Assembly (NCBI RefSeq): GCF_038561965.1
Contig: NZ_CP139348.1
Span: 3,162,001-3,226,000 of the forward strand
DNA: 64,000 nucleotides
Origin: Stutzerimonas stutzeri
GTDB taxonomy: Bacteria; Pseudomonadota; Gammaproteobacteria; Pseudomonadales; Pseudomonadaceae
Direction of reading: 5' to 3'
Positions 1-8,670 of this stretch are shown piece by piece (position 1 is the first letter of the stretch; every line of letters starts with the position of its first letter). The notes beneath the pieces are model-generated. The model was given only the letters and a program-made list of their open reading frames with translations. It was not told the origin of the DNA and ran no database searches. The position numbers were made by a program, and so were the translations under genes.

Positions 1-184
1 GGCTGTTTACCACGCTGGCAGCCGTCATCAGCCTGGTCACCGGCGCGTCTTCCGGGATCGCTGCATCTTCGGCCAGCTCGCCCGCCGCTTGCAGTTCGCC
101 CCAGGTTTTCGGCCGCAGGGCCATCGCGTGGCGAACTTCATAAACCTGACCATTGGCCTCGCAGCGGTAGTCGTAGGTTGGCAT
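1..184 (-). CDS. FmdB-like zinc-ribbon family protein (C-terminus cut off)
   Basis: The gene runs off the left edge; the first 61 residues are visible. It begins MPTYDYRCEANGQVYEVRH, the start typical of small FmdB/CxxC zinc-ribbon proteins of Pseudomonas. Only the first Cys (C8) of the usual CxxC knuckle is present: the position expected to be Cys reads Asn (CEAN), so the first metal knuckle may be degenerate. Family members are small putative regulatory or metal-binding proteins with no firm biochemical role. The ATG at 184 is preceded by a plausible AGAGGA ribosome-binding site. Confidence 0.6.
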   Translation of the reverse strand, partial: MPTYDYRCEANGQVYEVRHAMALRPKTWGELQAAGELAEDAAIPEDAPVTRLMTAASVVNS

Positions 185-318
185 GGGTAGTCCTCTTGAA
201 ATGATGCGGTGCCGGCAGCTTGCGCGGGACGACTATGGCGTTCCGTGCATAGCGGGCAATTGTATGGACTCTACCGCGGCGCGCTATCCCCTCTTCGCCT
301 GCCGAAGCGCACGCGGCT

Positions 319-1323
319 TCAGGAATCAGCCCGACGCGGCGTAACGGTGGGGAGCAGCTTGCGTGCGGTATCCACGAACGGCATGAAGATCAGGCTGTAG
401 AGCGTCAGGTAGCGATGCGAGTCCTGCTCGGCTGTGCCGAAGCGGATCTCTTCCGGCCTGGCGCTGGTGACGTACAGCGTGCCGAACATCCAGTCCCAGA
501 CGGACAGGTTGGTGGCGAAGTTCTTGTGGAAGTGCCGTGGCGCATCGCTGTGGTGAATCTGATGCTGCGCCGGGCTGTTGAGGATGTGTTCGATACGCGG
601 GCCGAATGAAAGCCAGACATGGCTGTGCCGCAGGTTCGAGGCCAGGGCGTTGAAGATGAACACCAGATAGGTCACGCCAAACAGTGTGTAGCGGCTGATC
701 TCCCCGCCGCATGCGTACCAGAAGAGGCCGGCATAGGCACTCAGCAGCGCGAGATCGACCAGCCGGCCGACGACCTTTTCCAGGAAGTGCACACGACTGG
801 CCGTCAGCGGGACCATTACCGGTGCGGAGTGATGCACCTTGTGAAATTCCCACAACCAGCGGCAATGAAAGGCCCGGTGCACCCAGTAGCCGGCGAAGTC
901 GCTGATGACGAACACGCCAAGGCCGTAGAGCAGCGACAACGACAGGCTCTGGCCGAGCTGCGGTCGTGCGCCCCAGAGGTTGGTGAAGAATGCGAGGTAG
1001 TCGCCCGAACGAAGAATGTACGGGTCAACCAGCGCGACGATAGGCACTACCAGAACAACTTTCAGCACGCCGCGAACGAGGTAGTAGCGGTAGTCCAGCC
1101 GCGCCGATGGATGCCAGTGCACACGCCAGCCACCAACGAATTGCCAGAACGAGCCGGCCTCCGTCAGCGCGTGTCGCTTTCGATAGCGGAACAAGGCATA
1201 GGCCACCCCATAGGAGACGGCAAGGAACAGCACACCGAGGCGTCCGTTCAGGTCGAAAAAGCTGGTGAGCTGATGCAGGATCGGGTCGATCAGGTACTGC
1301 TGGAAAGGCTCGAAAACGCCCAT
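319..1323 (-). CDS. Sterol desaturase / fatty acid hydroxylase family membrane protein
   Basis: This is a 334-residue integral membrane di-iron oxygenase of the fatty-acid-hydroxylase superfamily (sterol desaturase type). The three His clusters that bind the di-iron centre are visible: HRAFH near 149-153, HKVHH near 161-165, and a third cluster around 255-270 (HQIHH, then HFHKN). Several hydrophobic segments precede and separate the clusters, as expected. The family hydroxylates or desaturates lipid acyl chains or sterol-like substrates using O2; the substrate cannot be read from sequence. It starts at ATG 1323 with a GAGG ribosome-binding site. It appears to be a stand-alone gene. Confidence 0.85.
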   Translation of the reverse strand: MGVFEPFQQYLIDPILHQLTSFFDLNGRLGVLFLAVSYGVAYALFRYRKRHALTEAGSFWQFVGGWRVHWHPSARLDYRYYLVRGVLKVVLVVPIVALVDPYILRSGDYLAFFTNLWGARPQLGQSLSLSLLYGLGVFVISDFAGYWVHRAFHCRWLWEFHKVHHSAPVMVPLTASRVHFLEKVVGRLVDLALLSAYAGLFWYACGGEISRYTLFGVTYLVFIFNALASNLRHSHVWLSFGPRIEHILNSPAQHQIHHSDAPRHFHKNFATNLSVWDWMFGTLYVTSARPEEIRFGTAEQDSHRYLTLYSLIFMPFVDTARKLLPTVTPRRADS

Positions 1324-1465
1324 GCATGGCCGCCTCGGAGAAAAGGTGGCGGATTATAGAGGGCAGCCGAATTGTTCGTATATGAGAATGCTTATCAAAC
1401 TATGGCTGGATGCCATCACTTTGCCTGGCATGGCCCTGGAGCGCTCCAATCAGGCAGGCCGCGGC

Positions 1466-1496
1466 AGCAAAAGCCCCGCATTCGCGGGGCTTTTGC
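1466..1496 (-). terminator. Rho-independent terminator of the 43-residue ORF
   Basis: A perfect inverted repeat, GCCCCGC then 4 bases then GCGGGGC, is flanked by AAAA and TTTT, so it can work in both directions. It begins immediately after the stop of the minus-strand microprotein gene at 1497. Confidence 0.8.
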
Positions 1497-1628
1497 TCAC
1501 TCGGTGGGGATACTAGGGTCATCCTCGAACATATCGACGTCCTCGTCGGTGAGGCCGCCATCATCCACGTCCTGCGTCGAATCGACCGGGTTGATGTCGC
1601 TTTGGGTTTCCTCGGGTTCGTCAGCCAT
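1497..1628 (-). CDS. Small acidic protein, 43 residues
   Basis: A short ORF encodes a very acidic peptide beginning MADEPEETQSDINPVDS and ending DPSIPTE, with about one third Asp/Glu and no Cys or hydrophobic segment. Translation is supported by an AGAGGTGAG ribosome-binding site just upstream of the ATG and by a strong intrinsic terminator directly after the stop. Such tiny acidic proteins are frequent in Pseudomonas genomes and their function is unknown. It is probably intrinsically disordered and cytoplasmic. The gene is real in my judgement because of its expression signals; no function is proposed. Confidence 0.6.
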   Translation of the reverse strand: MADEPEETQSDINPVDSTQDVDDGGLTDEDVDMFEDDPSIPTE

Positions 1629-1899
1629 ATCTCACCTCTCACGTTGGCCGCCAGTGGCCCACATGGTTTCGACTGCAAGGCGTGCCTGGGTGCTTAGCCG
1701 CCAGTCTGATCGACGGGGCTGCTGACAAGTGGGCCGATCAACGAGGGCCGCTCCCGGTTCGTCCGAGTTTTGGGGCGCAAGGTCATGGCTGAGCAAGTAC
1801 CGACCTGCTCCGATATCGGCCGCCTGCGTAGAGCGTCCATTCGCGGCTACGGTTGGTGCGATTGGCTAGCACGTTGCTTCCGTCCATTGTGCTCACCTA

Positions 1900-2100
1900 T
1901 CCCGTGAAAGCGTCAAGCCACGCAAAATGTGAATGTCATCAGACAACACCAAAGCCTAACTATGAAAATTTGTTATTGAATTTCAGTGAGTTATATAGAA
2001 AACAAAAACAAAGCGCATACAGGAACCTGACAGACACTTGAAAGTCATCGTACCTCTACTAACATGAGATTCGCCTTACATCTCACTCACAGGTGTTTCG
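1900..2100. other. AT-rich intergenic stretch before the lactonase gene
   Basis: The interval 1629-2100 carries no convincing gene. From about 1918 to 2060 it turns markedly AT-rich (runs such as ATTTGTTATTGAATTTCAG), in contrast with the GC-rich neighbours. It probably holds the promoter region of the gene at 2101. A 62-codon frame across it shows no family resemblance and was not called. Confidence 0.4.
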
Positions 2101-3192
2101 ATGAACGAACAAGAACAACAGCCATCAAGCGATTCCCGCCGCCAGTTCCTGAAGCAGTCATTCGTTTGCTCCGCCCTGTTGACCTCAGGGCTTGCCCTGC
2201 CCCGCCTTTCCCACTCCGCCGAACTACTGAGCAGGCGCTATCCCGATCCTTCGCTTGAGGTGCTGGACGAGAACTTTCTGCAGCTGCGTCTGTTCAACGC
2301 CAGCGTCGAAAAGATCGCCGATGGCCTGCGCTGGGCCGAAGGCCCCGTGTGGGTCGGCGACGGGCGTTACCTGCTGCTGAGCGACATTCCAAATAACCGG
2401 ATCATGCGCTGGGACGAGATCACCGAGTCGCTCAGCGTCTATCGGGAGCAGGCCAATTTTTCCAATGGCCTGACGCGAGACCGCCAGGGCCGCCTCGTGG
2501 TTTGTGAGGGCTCGACTACCCATGAACTGGGGCGGCGCGTGACGCGCACCGAGCACAACGGCGCCATCACGGTGCTGGCCGACAATTACCAGGGCAAGCG
2601 CTTCAACTCGCCGAACGATGTGGTGGTTAAGCGCGACGGTTCGATCTGGTTCAGCGACCCACCGTTCCAGGCCGGCAATTTCTACGAGGGGCACAAGATA
2701 CAGACCGAACTGCCGGATGCCGTCTACCGCATAGACGGTGAAACGTTGAAGGTAACGCGAGTGATCGAAGGCATCGCCGGCCCCAACGGCCTGTGTTTTT
2801 CGCCGGATGAGACGAGGCTCTATGTGGTTGAAGGACGCGCCAAGCCCAACAGGCTGATCTGGGCCTACACGGTCAACGCTGATGGCACGCTGGGTGAACG
2901 CACTCAGCACATCGAGGCAACCGCCCATGGCGCGTTGGATGGCATCAAGTGCGACGAGGCCGGCAATCTATGGTGCGGCTGGGGGAGCTCCGGATCGCCG
3001 GAGGCAAGCCCTGAAGGCCTGGATGGCGTCCGAGTATTCAGCCCCGAGGGCAAAGCGATCGGTCATATCCACCTGCCGGAACGCTGCGCGAACCTGTGTT
3101 TCGGCGGCACCCAGGGCAATCGCCTGTTCATGGCCAGCAGCCACGCGATATACGCGCTGTTTGTGAACGCCAGAGGCGCCACGTTCGCCTGA
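2101..3192 (+). CDS. Tat-exported SMP-30/gluconolactonase-family protein
   Basis: This 363-residue protein begins with a twin-arginine signal (SRRQFLKQSF followed by a hydrophobic stretch to about residue 37), so it is likely exported folded to the periplasm. The mature part is an SMP-30/gluconolactonase/LRE six-bladed propeller: AEGPVW near 80, FSNGLTRD near 120, FNSPNDVVV near 170, and GPNGLCFSPDE near 225, all typical of metal-binding lactonases. The family opens sugar lactones such as gluconolactone to the free acid; the real substrate is unknown. It starts at ATG 2101, after a long AT-rich leader. It is a single gene with no evident operon partner. Confidence 0.85.
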   Translation: MNEQEQQPSSDSRRQFLKQSFVCSALLTSGLALPRLSHSAELLSRRYPDPSLEVLDENFLQLRLFNASVEKIADGLRWAEGPVWVGDGRYLLLSDIPNNRIMRWDEITESLSVYREQANFSNGLTRDRQGRLVVCEGSTTHELGRRVTRTEHNGAITVLADNYQGKRFNSPNDVVVKRDGSIWFSDPPFQAGNFYEGHKIQTELPDAVYRIDGETLKVTRVIEGIAGPNGLCFSPDETRLYVVEGRAKPNRLIWAYTVNADGTLGERTQHIEATAHGALDGIKCDEAGNLWCGWGSSGSPEASPEGLDGVRVFSPEGKAIGHIHLPERCANLCFGGTQGNRLFMASSHAIYALFVNARGATFA

Positions 3193-3325
3193 TATCGCGT
3201 GCCTCCGCGGTTTCGCACGGTAACGCTTTGCCTCCCTGGCACGCTGCGGCTAGGCCATTTCACGGAATAGTCGCGGCGCGAGGACAGGCTCAGGCGCTTT
3301 ACTACAGTTGTACGGGCAGTTTTGC

Positions 3326-3448
3326 CTACTTGCCCATCACCAACGCGAAACCCACCACGATACCGGCGAGGGCGATCAGCCAGCCAATGCGATGGGCGCG
3401 ATTCTTCTGGGCTTGGCGGGCGGGGTCTACGGGCTTCTTCTTTCTCAC
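3326..3448 (-). CDS. Small single-span membrane protein, 40 residues
   Basis: A short GTG-start ORF encodes a basic N-terminus (MRKKKPVDPARQAQKNRAHR) followed by one hydrophobic segment of about 17 residues (IGWLIALAGIVVGFALV). The layout predicts an inner-membrane microprotein with its N-terminus in the cytoplasm. CAGGTGA lies at good spacing upstream of the GTG. No family is recognised. The combination of ribosome-binding site, charge pattern and clean transmembrane segment supports a real gene. Confidence 0.55.
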   Translation of the reverse strand: MRKKKPVDPARQAQKNRAHRIGWLIALAGIVVGFALVMGK

Positions 3449-3592
3449 GATTCACCTGACTCTGGAAAACACGCTACTGCCGGCTGACACCAATCGGCGC
3501 AGCGCGCCTTTTTAGGCCGGGCGAATCGAATTGTCCAGCAAGATGCCTCGAAACGCTTGGGCAACGCGGCGTCCCGTTTGCCTTCGCCGCGG

Positions 3593-3742
3593 TTAGCCTA
3601 GCGGGCTTTGTCCCGCGTTTGGCTCATCCTTCGGCTCGATGCCAGGCTCGGCATCGTTTTCACCGGAATCCGGTACGTCACCGTACTCGTCGTAATCCGG
3701 CGGGGTCAGGCCATCCTTGAGTGGGTCGTTTGGATCAATCAT
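3593..3742 (-). CDS. Small acidic proline-rich protein, 49 residues
   Basis: An ATG-start ORF encodes MIDPNDPLKDGLTPPDYDEY and a further 29 residues rich in Asp, Glu, Pro and Gly, with no hydrophobic segment. It resembles the other tiny acidic proteins in this window (1497-1628 and 58613-58750) in composition but not obviously in sequence. It is probably disordered and cytoplasmic. Upstream GAGGACCGCTGCC offers a ribosome-binding site. Function unknown. Confidence 0.5.
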   Translation of the reverse strand: MIDPNDPLKDGLTPPDYDEYGDVPDSGENDAEPGIEPKDEPNAGQSPLG

Positions 3743-3885
3743 GGCAGCGGTCCTCATGGTGATGCCTAATAGCTCAGGGCTCGTCTGCTTGGAACGCGCG
3801 GGCGCGGCCCTCGTTCATGAGTAAACGGCTATGCGCGATATGCGGTCGGGATAAGCCGCATGGCGCCGACTGAGCATGCGCAACG

Positions 3886-4287
3886 CTAAACGCGCCCTGC
3901 TCCCGTCAGCGTTTCGATGATTCGACATTCGCTGACCGAGGATTCACTGCAGCCAGCCAGGCGCTGCAGTTCCGCTTCAAGCCGCTGCAGATCGGCAATG
4001 CGCTGGCGCACTTCCACCAGATGCGTCTGCACCAGACGGTCGACATCAGTGCAGGCGTGCTCGGGCTGATCCGCCAATTCAACCAGGGTGCGGATTTCAT
4101 CAAGGGTGAACCCGAGTTCCCGCCCGCGCTTGATGAAGCGCAGCCGCGCTGTGTCCCGCTCGGTGAAGGTTCGATAGCCGGACTCGGTACGTGACGGTGC
4201 CGCCAGCAGACCGATACGTTCGTAATAACGGATGGTTTCCACGTTCACTGCCGTGGCCTTGCTGAGTTTGCCGATCGTTAAAGGCAT
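3886..4287 (-). CDS. MerR-family metal-responsive regulator (CadR/ZntR type)
   Basis: A 133-residue MerR-family activator. The N-terminus holds the winged helix (IGKLSKATAVNVETIRYYERIGLL, near 5-28), followed by the dimerisation coiled coil (about 80-112) and a C-terminal metal loop. Cys79, Cys113 and Cys121 occupy the places of the metal ligands in ZntR/CadR/PbrR proteins, so a divalent ion (Zn, Cd or Pb) is likely. It is divergent from the efflux gene at 4350, and the 62-base gap holds a MerR-type operator-promoter. Binding metal should untwist that promoter and switch on efflux. Confidence 0.85.
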   Translation of the reverse strand: MPLTIGKLSKATAVNVETIRYYERIGLLAAPSRTESGYRTFTERDTARLRFIKRGRELGFTLDEIRTLVELADQPEHACTDVDRLVQTHLVEVRQRIADLQRLEAELQRLAGCSESSVSECRIIETLTGAGRV

Positions 4288-4290
4288 CGC

Positions 4291-4321
4291 TTGACCCTGT
4301 AGTCGCTACAGGGTTTAGCGT
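4291..4321 (+). promoter_or_regulatory. MerR-type operator with 19-bp promoter spacer
   Basis: TTGACC (4291-4296) and TAGCGT (4316-4321) form -35 and -10 elements separated by 19 bp, the lengthened spacer diagnostic of MerR-controlled promoters. Between them lies a perfect dyad, ACCCTGTAG-TCG-CTACAGGGT (4294-4314), close in form to known CadR/ZntR operators. The promoter points at the efflux gene and lies directly next to the regulator start, so it probably also autoregulates that gene. Confidence 0.85.
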
Positions 4322-4349
4322 AGCGCTATCGACAACTGGAGGCGATGCC

Positions 4350-4991
4350 ATGGCGGGAAATTGTTGCAGCGGCGGTTGTGCGACCACGGCCGCACGGGGG
4401 CGCTATCGGCGCATTCTGTGGATTGCCTTACTGATCAACCTGGCCATGTTCGGCATCGAGATCAGTGCCGGTGTGCGTTCGGGATCGGTTTCATTGCTGG
4501 CCGACTCGCTGGATTTCTTTGGCGATGCGGCCAACTACGGCGTCAGCCTGTTCGTGCTGGGCCTTGGCGTGGTGATGCGGGCACGGGCGTCGCTGGCCAA
4601 GGCGCTGACGATGGGCCTGTTCGGCGTGTTCATTCTGGTGGTTGCGGTTGGCAATTTCGTCGAAGGCAGCGTGCCGCACGCATCGACCATGGGCGTCGTC
4701 GGCGTGGTTGCGCTGCTGGCCAACCTTGCGGTGGCGGCCATGCTCTACGCCTACCGCGAAGGCGATAGCAACATGCGCAGCGTGTGGCTGTGCAGCCGCA
4801 ACGATGCGCTGGGCAACCTCGCCGTCATGCTGGCAGCGCTCGGCGTATTCGGCACAGGCGCCGGCTGGCCGGATCTGATAGTGGCCACGATCATGGCGCT
4901 GCTCTCCATCAGCGCGGCGGTGCAGATCACGCGGCACGCCATGGGCGAACTTCGGACAGAGCGGCAGCTGCAGCAAGCGATCGAGCGCTAG
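4350..4991 (+). CDS. Cation-diffusion-facilitator-like metal exporter, short form
   Basis: This 213-residue membrane protein has about six hydrophobic segments and resembles CDF exporters without the cytoplasmic C-terminal domain (the usual length is near 300). The N-terminus carries a Cys cluster, NCCSGGC (4-10), a possible metal-capture site. In segment 2 the ligand pattern is D55xxxD59. In segment 5 the usual HxxxD is C148xxxD152, with Cys in place of His, which suggests a soft metal such as Cd, Pb or Zn with altered selectivity. It is controlled by the divergent MerR-type regulator through the operator at 4291-4321. Confidence 0.8.
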   Translation: MAGNCCSGGCATTAARGRYRRILWIALLINLAMFGIEISAGVRSGSVSLLADSLDFFGDAANYGVSLFVLGLGVVMRARASLAKALTMGLFGVFILVVAVGNFVEGSVPHASTMGVVGVVALLANLAVAAMLYAYREGDSNMRSVWLCSRNDALGNLAVMLAALGVFGTGAGWPDLIVATIMALLSISAAVQITRHAMGELRTERQLQQAIER

Positions 4992-5006
4992 CGCAACAGG
5001 CGACTG

Positions 5007-7013
5007 TCAGCCGCGGCTGGGGCCGAGCTCAGCGTCAGTTCGGTCCGGCCGCTCGCCAAGAAACGCCACTGGCGCAGAGCCATCGGCATTCAGCTGATAG
5101 ATATCACGGGGCTTGCCCTGCTCGTCCAGCACCAGCAGGCCGATTCCTGAGCCATTCCACAGCCGTTCGCCGGACTGGCTACGGTCCGGCACACGCGGCA
5201 CGACTTCCAGCCGGCGCCGTTTGGTCAGCCAGTTCAATGGCGACCAGGGCGCGTAGAGCCAACGGTTGAGGCGGTCGAACCAGTCCAGCAGCCGCCGTGG
5301 AAACTCGTTTTTCACGCCGCTGCTGGTGATCTGCCACAACTGCGGAGCCGTATTGCGACCGCGAATGTGCACTTCGTAAACGAAGGAGTAATGCACGTCG
5401 CCGGACAGCACCACGTAGTTACCCGGCGTTCGCGTGTGGCGGAAGATGTTCATCATCACGTGTGCAGCGCCGCGATGGGCCATCCAGTTCTCCGCATCGA
5501 CCAGCAGCGGCTGGCCGGCCCAGCTGAATACCCGCTGGACCGCCTCGATCAGCTTGACGCCGAACATCGGTGCCGGCGAGACGATCAGCACCGACGGCTT
5601 GTCGAGGATGTTCTGTTGGAATTCGCTCAGCGCTTCCCAATCCATCAGGCCGGACGGACGACTGAGGTTGCGCTCGCTACGCCAGCGCCGGGTGCGGGTG
5701 TCCAGCACTACCAGCGGCGGATCGGTGGGCAGCTCGTAGCCCCAGCCGTCGAGCTTGAACAGTGCATCGATCAGCTGGTTCTGTGCCGCGCAATCCAGCC
5801 AGCTGTCACTCGCCGTCGCCAGCAGCTCACGGACCGGTGCCAGCTGCTTCGCCAAACGCTCCGGCTCGTTGCCCCAGGCCTGGCATAGCAGGTAGGCGAG
5901 CAGCGCGTTGCCGATGATGCGCCGCGACAGCGGATGGCCGTAGGCGGTTTCTTCCCAGCGGGCGGAGAGGTTCCAGTCGTCGGTGATGTCGTGGTCGTCG
6001 AAGATCATCAGTGACGGCACATGAGCCAAGGCGCGGGCGACCTTGGGCAACCCATGAATGAAGCCTTGCAGACAGCTTTCTTCGCAGCGATAGCGCTCGG
6101 CATGGGCGGAGTCGAGCGCGGGCATTTGCGGTGCAATCAGCGACCAGGGTGTAGGCGACCAGGCGAGCAGGTACATCGCCATGACTTCGCCCAGGCTGAT
6201 CAGATGGTTCTGCCCATTGGCGGTGGTGAACACCGGCTTTTCCACGCCACCGAAGAAGCGCTCGCGCAGCGCCTCGTTGGACTTGAACGCAGGCAACAAT
6301 TGCTCGCGCCGGTAATAGGTGGCCGGATGCGTCATCAGCTCATCGCTGTCGCTCACCACCGCGCCTTCGAGCTGTTCGCCATAAAGCCCGAGCCGACGCA
6401 CCAGCGCATGGATGGCTACCAGCATCGGCCCGGCGACGTCGTCGGCATAGACCTGGTCGCCGGTCATCAGCAGCAACGCCGGGCGCTCGGCGGGCTTGTC
6501 CAAAGCGGCGCCCAGCAGTTCATCGACACATAGCAAACCATCTGCCGCGGCGTGGTGCGGCTTGCGGCAGGAACCATGCAACACGCGATCGAGCCGCGAC
6601 TTGATGACAAAGCTTGGCCGCGTAGCGCCGTGGTAAAGCAGATGCGGCGCCCAATCAGCGATGCCCTGCTCCGCCGCACCCTCCTGGATGCGCAGGTCGT
6701 ACTCGATCAGGCAGTCGGTGGGCAGCGGCGCATCGGGTGCGACATGGATCAGATGCAACACGGCGTGTTTGCCGATGGGCAGGCGCTGGCAGCTCAGTTC
6801 GTCGAGCGCCACACGCTGTTGTAGTCCGGTCGCCGGAATCTCGAGAATCAGCGACAGCTCGAGCGGCCGCGAGCCGACCAGCCAGAAGGTCAGGCAATCA
6901 GGCTCGATACGGCGCAATAGCGGGCCCGCCAATACGGCGGGCAGGTGGTCAGGAGCAGAGAAGTCGGTCAAGGGCAACCCTGATGATGGGAACAGGTTTG
7001 TCTGACAGCACAC
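5007..7013 (-). CDS. PhoD-like alkaline phosphatase / metallophosphatase
   Basis: A large (up to 668 residues) PhoD-type metallophosphoesterase. The metal-binding motifs are visible: LLMTGDQVYADD near 180, IFDDHDITDDWN near 330, and VLSGDVHYSFVYE near 535. No Tat or Sec signal is evident at the N-terminus, unlike classical PhoD, so it may be cytoplasmic. The family hydrolyses phosphomono- or diesters using Fe/Ca or similar ions. The GTG at 7013 is only one possible start; TTG codons within the next 16 residues are alternatives. It is convergent with the metal exporter at 4350. Confidence 0.8.
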   Translation of the reverse strand: MCCQTNLFPSSGLPLTDFSAPDHLPAVLAGPLLRRIEPDCLTFWLVGSRPLELSLILEIPATGLQQRVALDELSCQRLPIGKHAVLHLIHVAPDAPLPTDCLIEYDLRIQEGAAEQGIADWAPHLLYHGATRPSFVIKSRLDRVLHGSCRKPHHAAADGLLCVDELLGAALDKPAERPALLLMTGDQVYADDVAGPMLVAIHALVRRLGLYGEQLEGAVVSDSDELMTHPATYYRREQLLPAFKSNEALRERFFGGVEKPVFTTANGQNHLISLGEVMAMYLLAWSPTPWSLIAPQMPALDSAHAERYRCEESCLQGFIHGLPKVARALAHVPSLMIFDDHDITDDWNLSARWEETAYGHPLSRRIIGNALLAYLLCQAWGNEPERLAKQLAPVRELLATASDSWLDCAAQNQLIDALFKLDGWGYELPTDPPLVVLDTRTRRWRSERNLSRPSGLMDWEALSEFQQNILDKPSVLIVSPAPMFGVKLIEAVQRVFSWAGQPLLVDAENWMAHRGAAHVMMNIFRHTRTPGNYVVLSGDVHYSFVYEVHIRGRNTAPQLWQITSSGVKNEFPRRLLDWFDRLNRWLYAPWSPLNWLTKRRRLEVVPRVPDRSQSGERLWNGSGIGLLVLDEQGKPRDIYQLNADGSAPVAFLGERPDRTDAELGPSRG

Positions 7014-7079
7014 GCGCCCTGATCGCTCCTTTATCGGGTCAGAGCGTGCATCGCCGATGCTAACCGGGCGAGTGCTGGC

Positions 7080-7916
7080 TCAAGGCGCGCCGAACATCGC
7101 CGTCCAGTAGATGGCCGCGTCGCTCTGAGGATCGACCGCATAGGCGCCGCCGAACTCGCTGAACTGCGGGTTCATCAGGTTCGCACAATGCCCGGGACTG
7201 GCCAGCCAGCCTTCCAGCACCTTGCGTGCGGTCGGCAGCGCCGCAGCGATATTTTCGCCGACCTGTCTGCCGGCATAGCCGGCCAGCTCGGCGCGGTCGC
7301 CCGGTGTACGTCCGTCTTCGCTCAGGTGGCTAAAGAAGTTGGCGTTGGCCATGGCCCGGCTGTGGGCTTCGGCGGTGCTGCCGAGCGTTTCGTTCCAGCC
7401 GAGCGGCCCGGCCGCGGCGAAGTCCTGATTGCCGCAACGGCGGGCCGAAGCACGAGCGGTGTTGATCTGCTCCAGCAGCTTCTGCCCTTCGGCCTGCCAG
7501 TCGCCCAGGCGGCCATCGAGTAACGGCCGCGCCACCACGATGCGCCAGTCACGCCCATTACGGCTAACACCGATATCGGCGAATTGCGGATCGAGAATCA
7601 CCCGGCAGAAGCTCTCACGCAGCGCCTGCATCGCCGCCTGCGCATCTCGCGGCCCGGAAAGAGTAATCGCCTGCACGGTCACCATCGGATAGCCCGCGCG
7701 GGACAATGCCTGCTGCAAATCGCCAGCGCCCTCGACCGGCAGGTTCAAGCGCGAGTCCGCAGTCAGCGGCGGCAGCTCTTCACTCGCCTTGTTGCCGCAG
7801 CGCTGCACTTCGCCACGGTAGGCATTGATCGAGTCGACCAGGCGGGTCTCCTCGGCGGAGGCGACGCCGGCAACGAACATCGTTGCGATCAACAGGACGG
7901 ATGACAGAACACGCAT
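7080..7916 (-). CDS. Secreted CAP/SCP-domain protein (paralogue 1)
   Basis: A 278-residue protein with a Sec signal peptide (MRVLSSVLLIATMFVAGVASA) and a C-terminal CAP domain (about 150-278) containing AHSRAMANANFFSHL, VGENIAA, and WLASPGHCANLMNPQFSEFG, the usual His/Glu CAP signature. The N-terminal half (about 30-140) has its own paired-Cys pattern and matches the second CAP protein at 31497 in layout. The ATG at 7916 is preferred over 8006 because the signal peptide begins there. CAP proteins are secreted or periplasmic; bacterial roles are largely unknown. Confidence 0.85.
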   Translation of the reverse strand: MRVLSSVLLIATMFVAGVASAEETRLVDSINAYRGEVQRCGNKASEELPPLTADSRLNLPVEGAGDLQQALSRAGYPMVTVQAITLSGPRDAQAAMQALRESFCRVILDPQFADIGVSRNGRDWRIVVARPLLDGRLGDWQAEGQKLLEQINTARASARRCGNQDFAAAGPLGWNETLGSTAEAHSRAMANANFFSHLSEDGRTPGDRAELAGYAGRQVGENIAAALPTARKVLEGWLASPGHCANLMNPQFSEFGGAYAVDPQSDAAIYWTAMFGAP

Positions 7917-8069
7917 GACAGTTCTCCAGCAAAATCCCTGATGGATCGAAGCGCACCCGGCGCACAAAAGAAGTGCCATGGTGCGCGAGGCTGTCGCGCT
8001 TGTCATCCGCGGGCCAGCATGTGGCCACTGGCTGTGCGCGTTGCGCAGGCTTGGCTATGATCGAAAGCC

Positions 8070-8471
8070 ATGAACAGCCAGCCGCCACTCCGCCCATCCT
8101 GCCCGCCCGGCACCTGTACCTGCCGGCGCGACGACCTGTTGGAAACACCCGGCGCCGATGTGCGCATCCTATGGTTGACCCGTCACGAAGAACGCCGCCT
8201 GCTAGAACGCCTGGAAAACGTCCAGAGCCTGGATGATCTCGAGCGCGTGCAACAGCGCATGCTCGACCAGCTGGGCATCCGCATGACCATCGCGCCCGGG
8301 CACAACGAAGTGCGCAGCATGCGCGGCATCGCCATCGACTTCGCCGAGCAACCGGGCCTGTGCCGCAAGACCCGCCCCGCCATCGCCGCAGCCGTACGCC
8401 GCGGCCTGGACAGGCACCCGGAGATCGCCTGGCGCCTGCTCGATGCGCACGATTTGTTGGGTGGGCTTTGA
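8070..8471 (+). CDS. Conserved hypothetical protein with N-terminal Cys cluster
   Basis: This 133-residue soluble protein has an N-terminal CPPGTCTC cluster (11-18) that could bind a metal, followed by a helical Arg/Glu/Leu-rich region and a segment rich in DLERVQQRMLDQLGI-type helix. No transmembrane part and no recognised domain. It is divergent from the CAP gene, and the 150-base gap likely holds both promoters. I do not recognise the family; function unknown. Confidence 0.6.
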   Translation: MNSQPPLRPSCPPGTCTCRRDDLLETPGADVRILWLTRHEERRLLERLENVQSLDDLERVQQRMLDQLGIRMTIAPGHNEVRSMRGIAIDFAEQPGLCRKTRPAIAAAVRRGLDRHPEIAWRLLDAHDLLGGL

Positions 8472-8670
8472 CAGCATCGCCACGCCCCCCAGCCTGACGA
8501 TGAACGATCATTCCCCATGCACCGTGTAGCAACGCCTACCAAACGCTCGAGTGACTTGAGTAGCAGCGGGCCGTTTATCCCTGCACACCGCGGCTTGCCC
8601 GGCGGCCAATCCCAAACCGGCCGCAAGCCATTACAATGCGCGCCTTTCGATTCAAACCCGGTCCGTGCCC

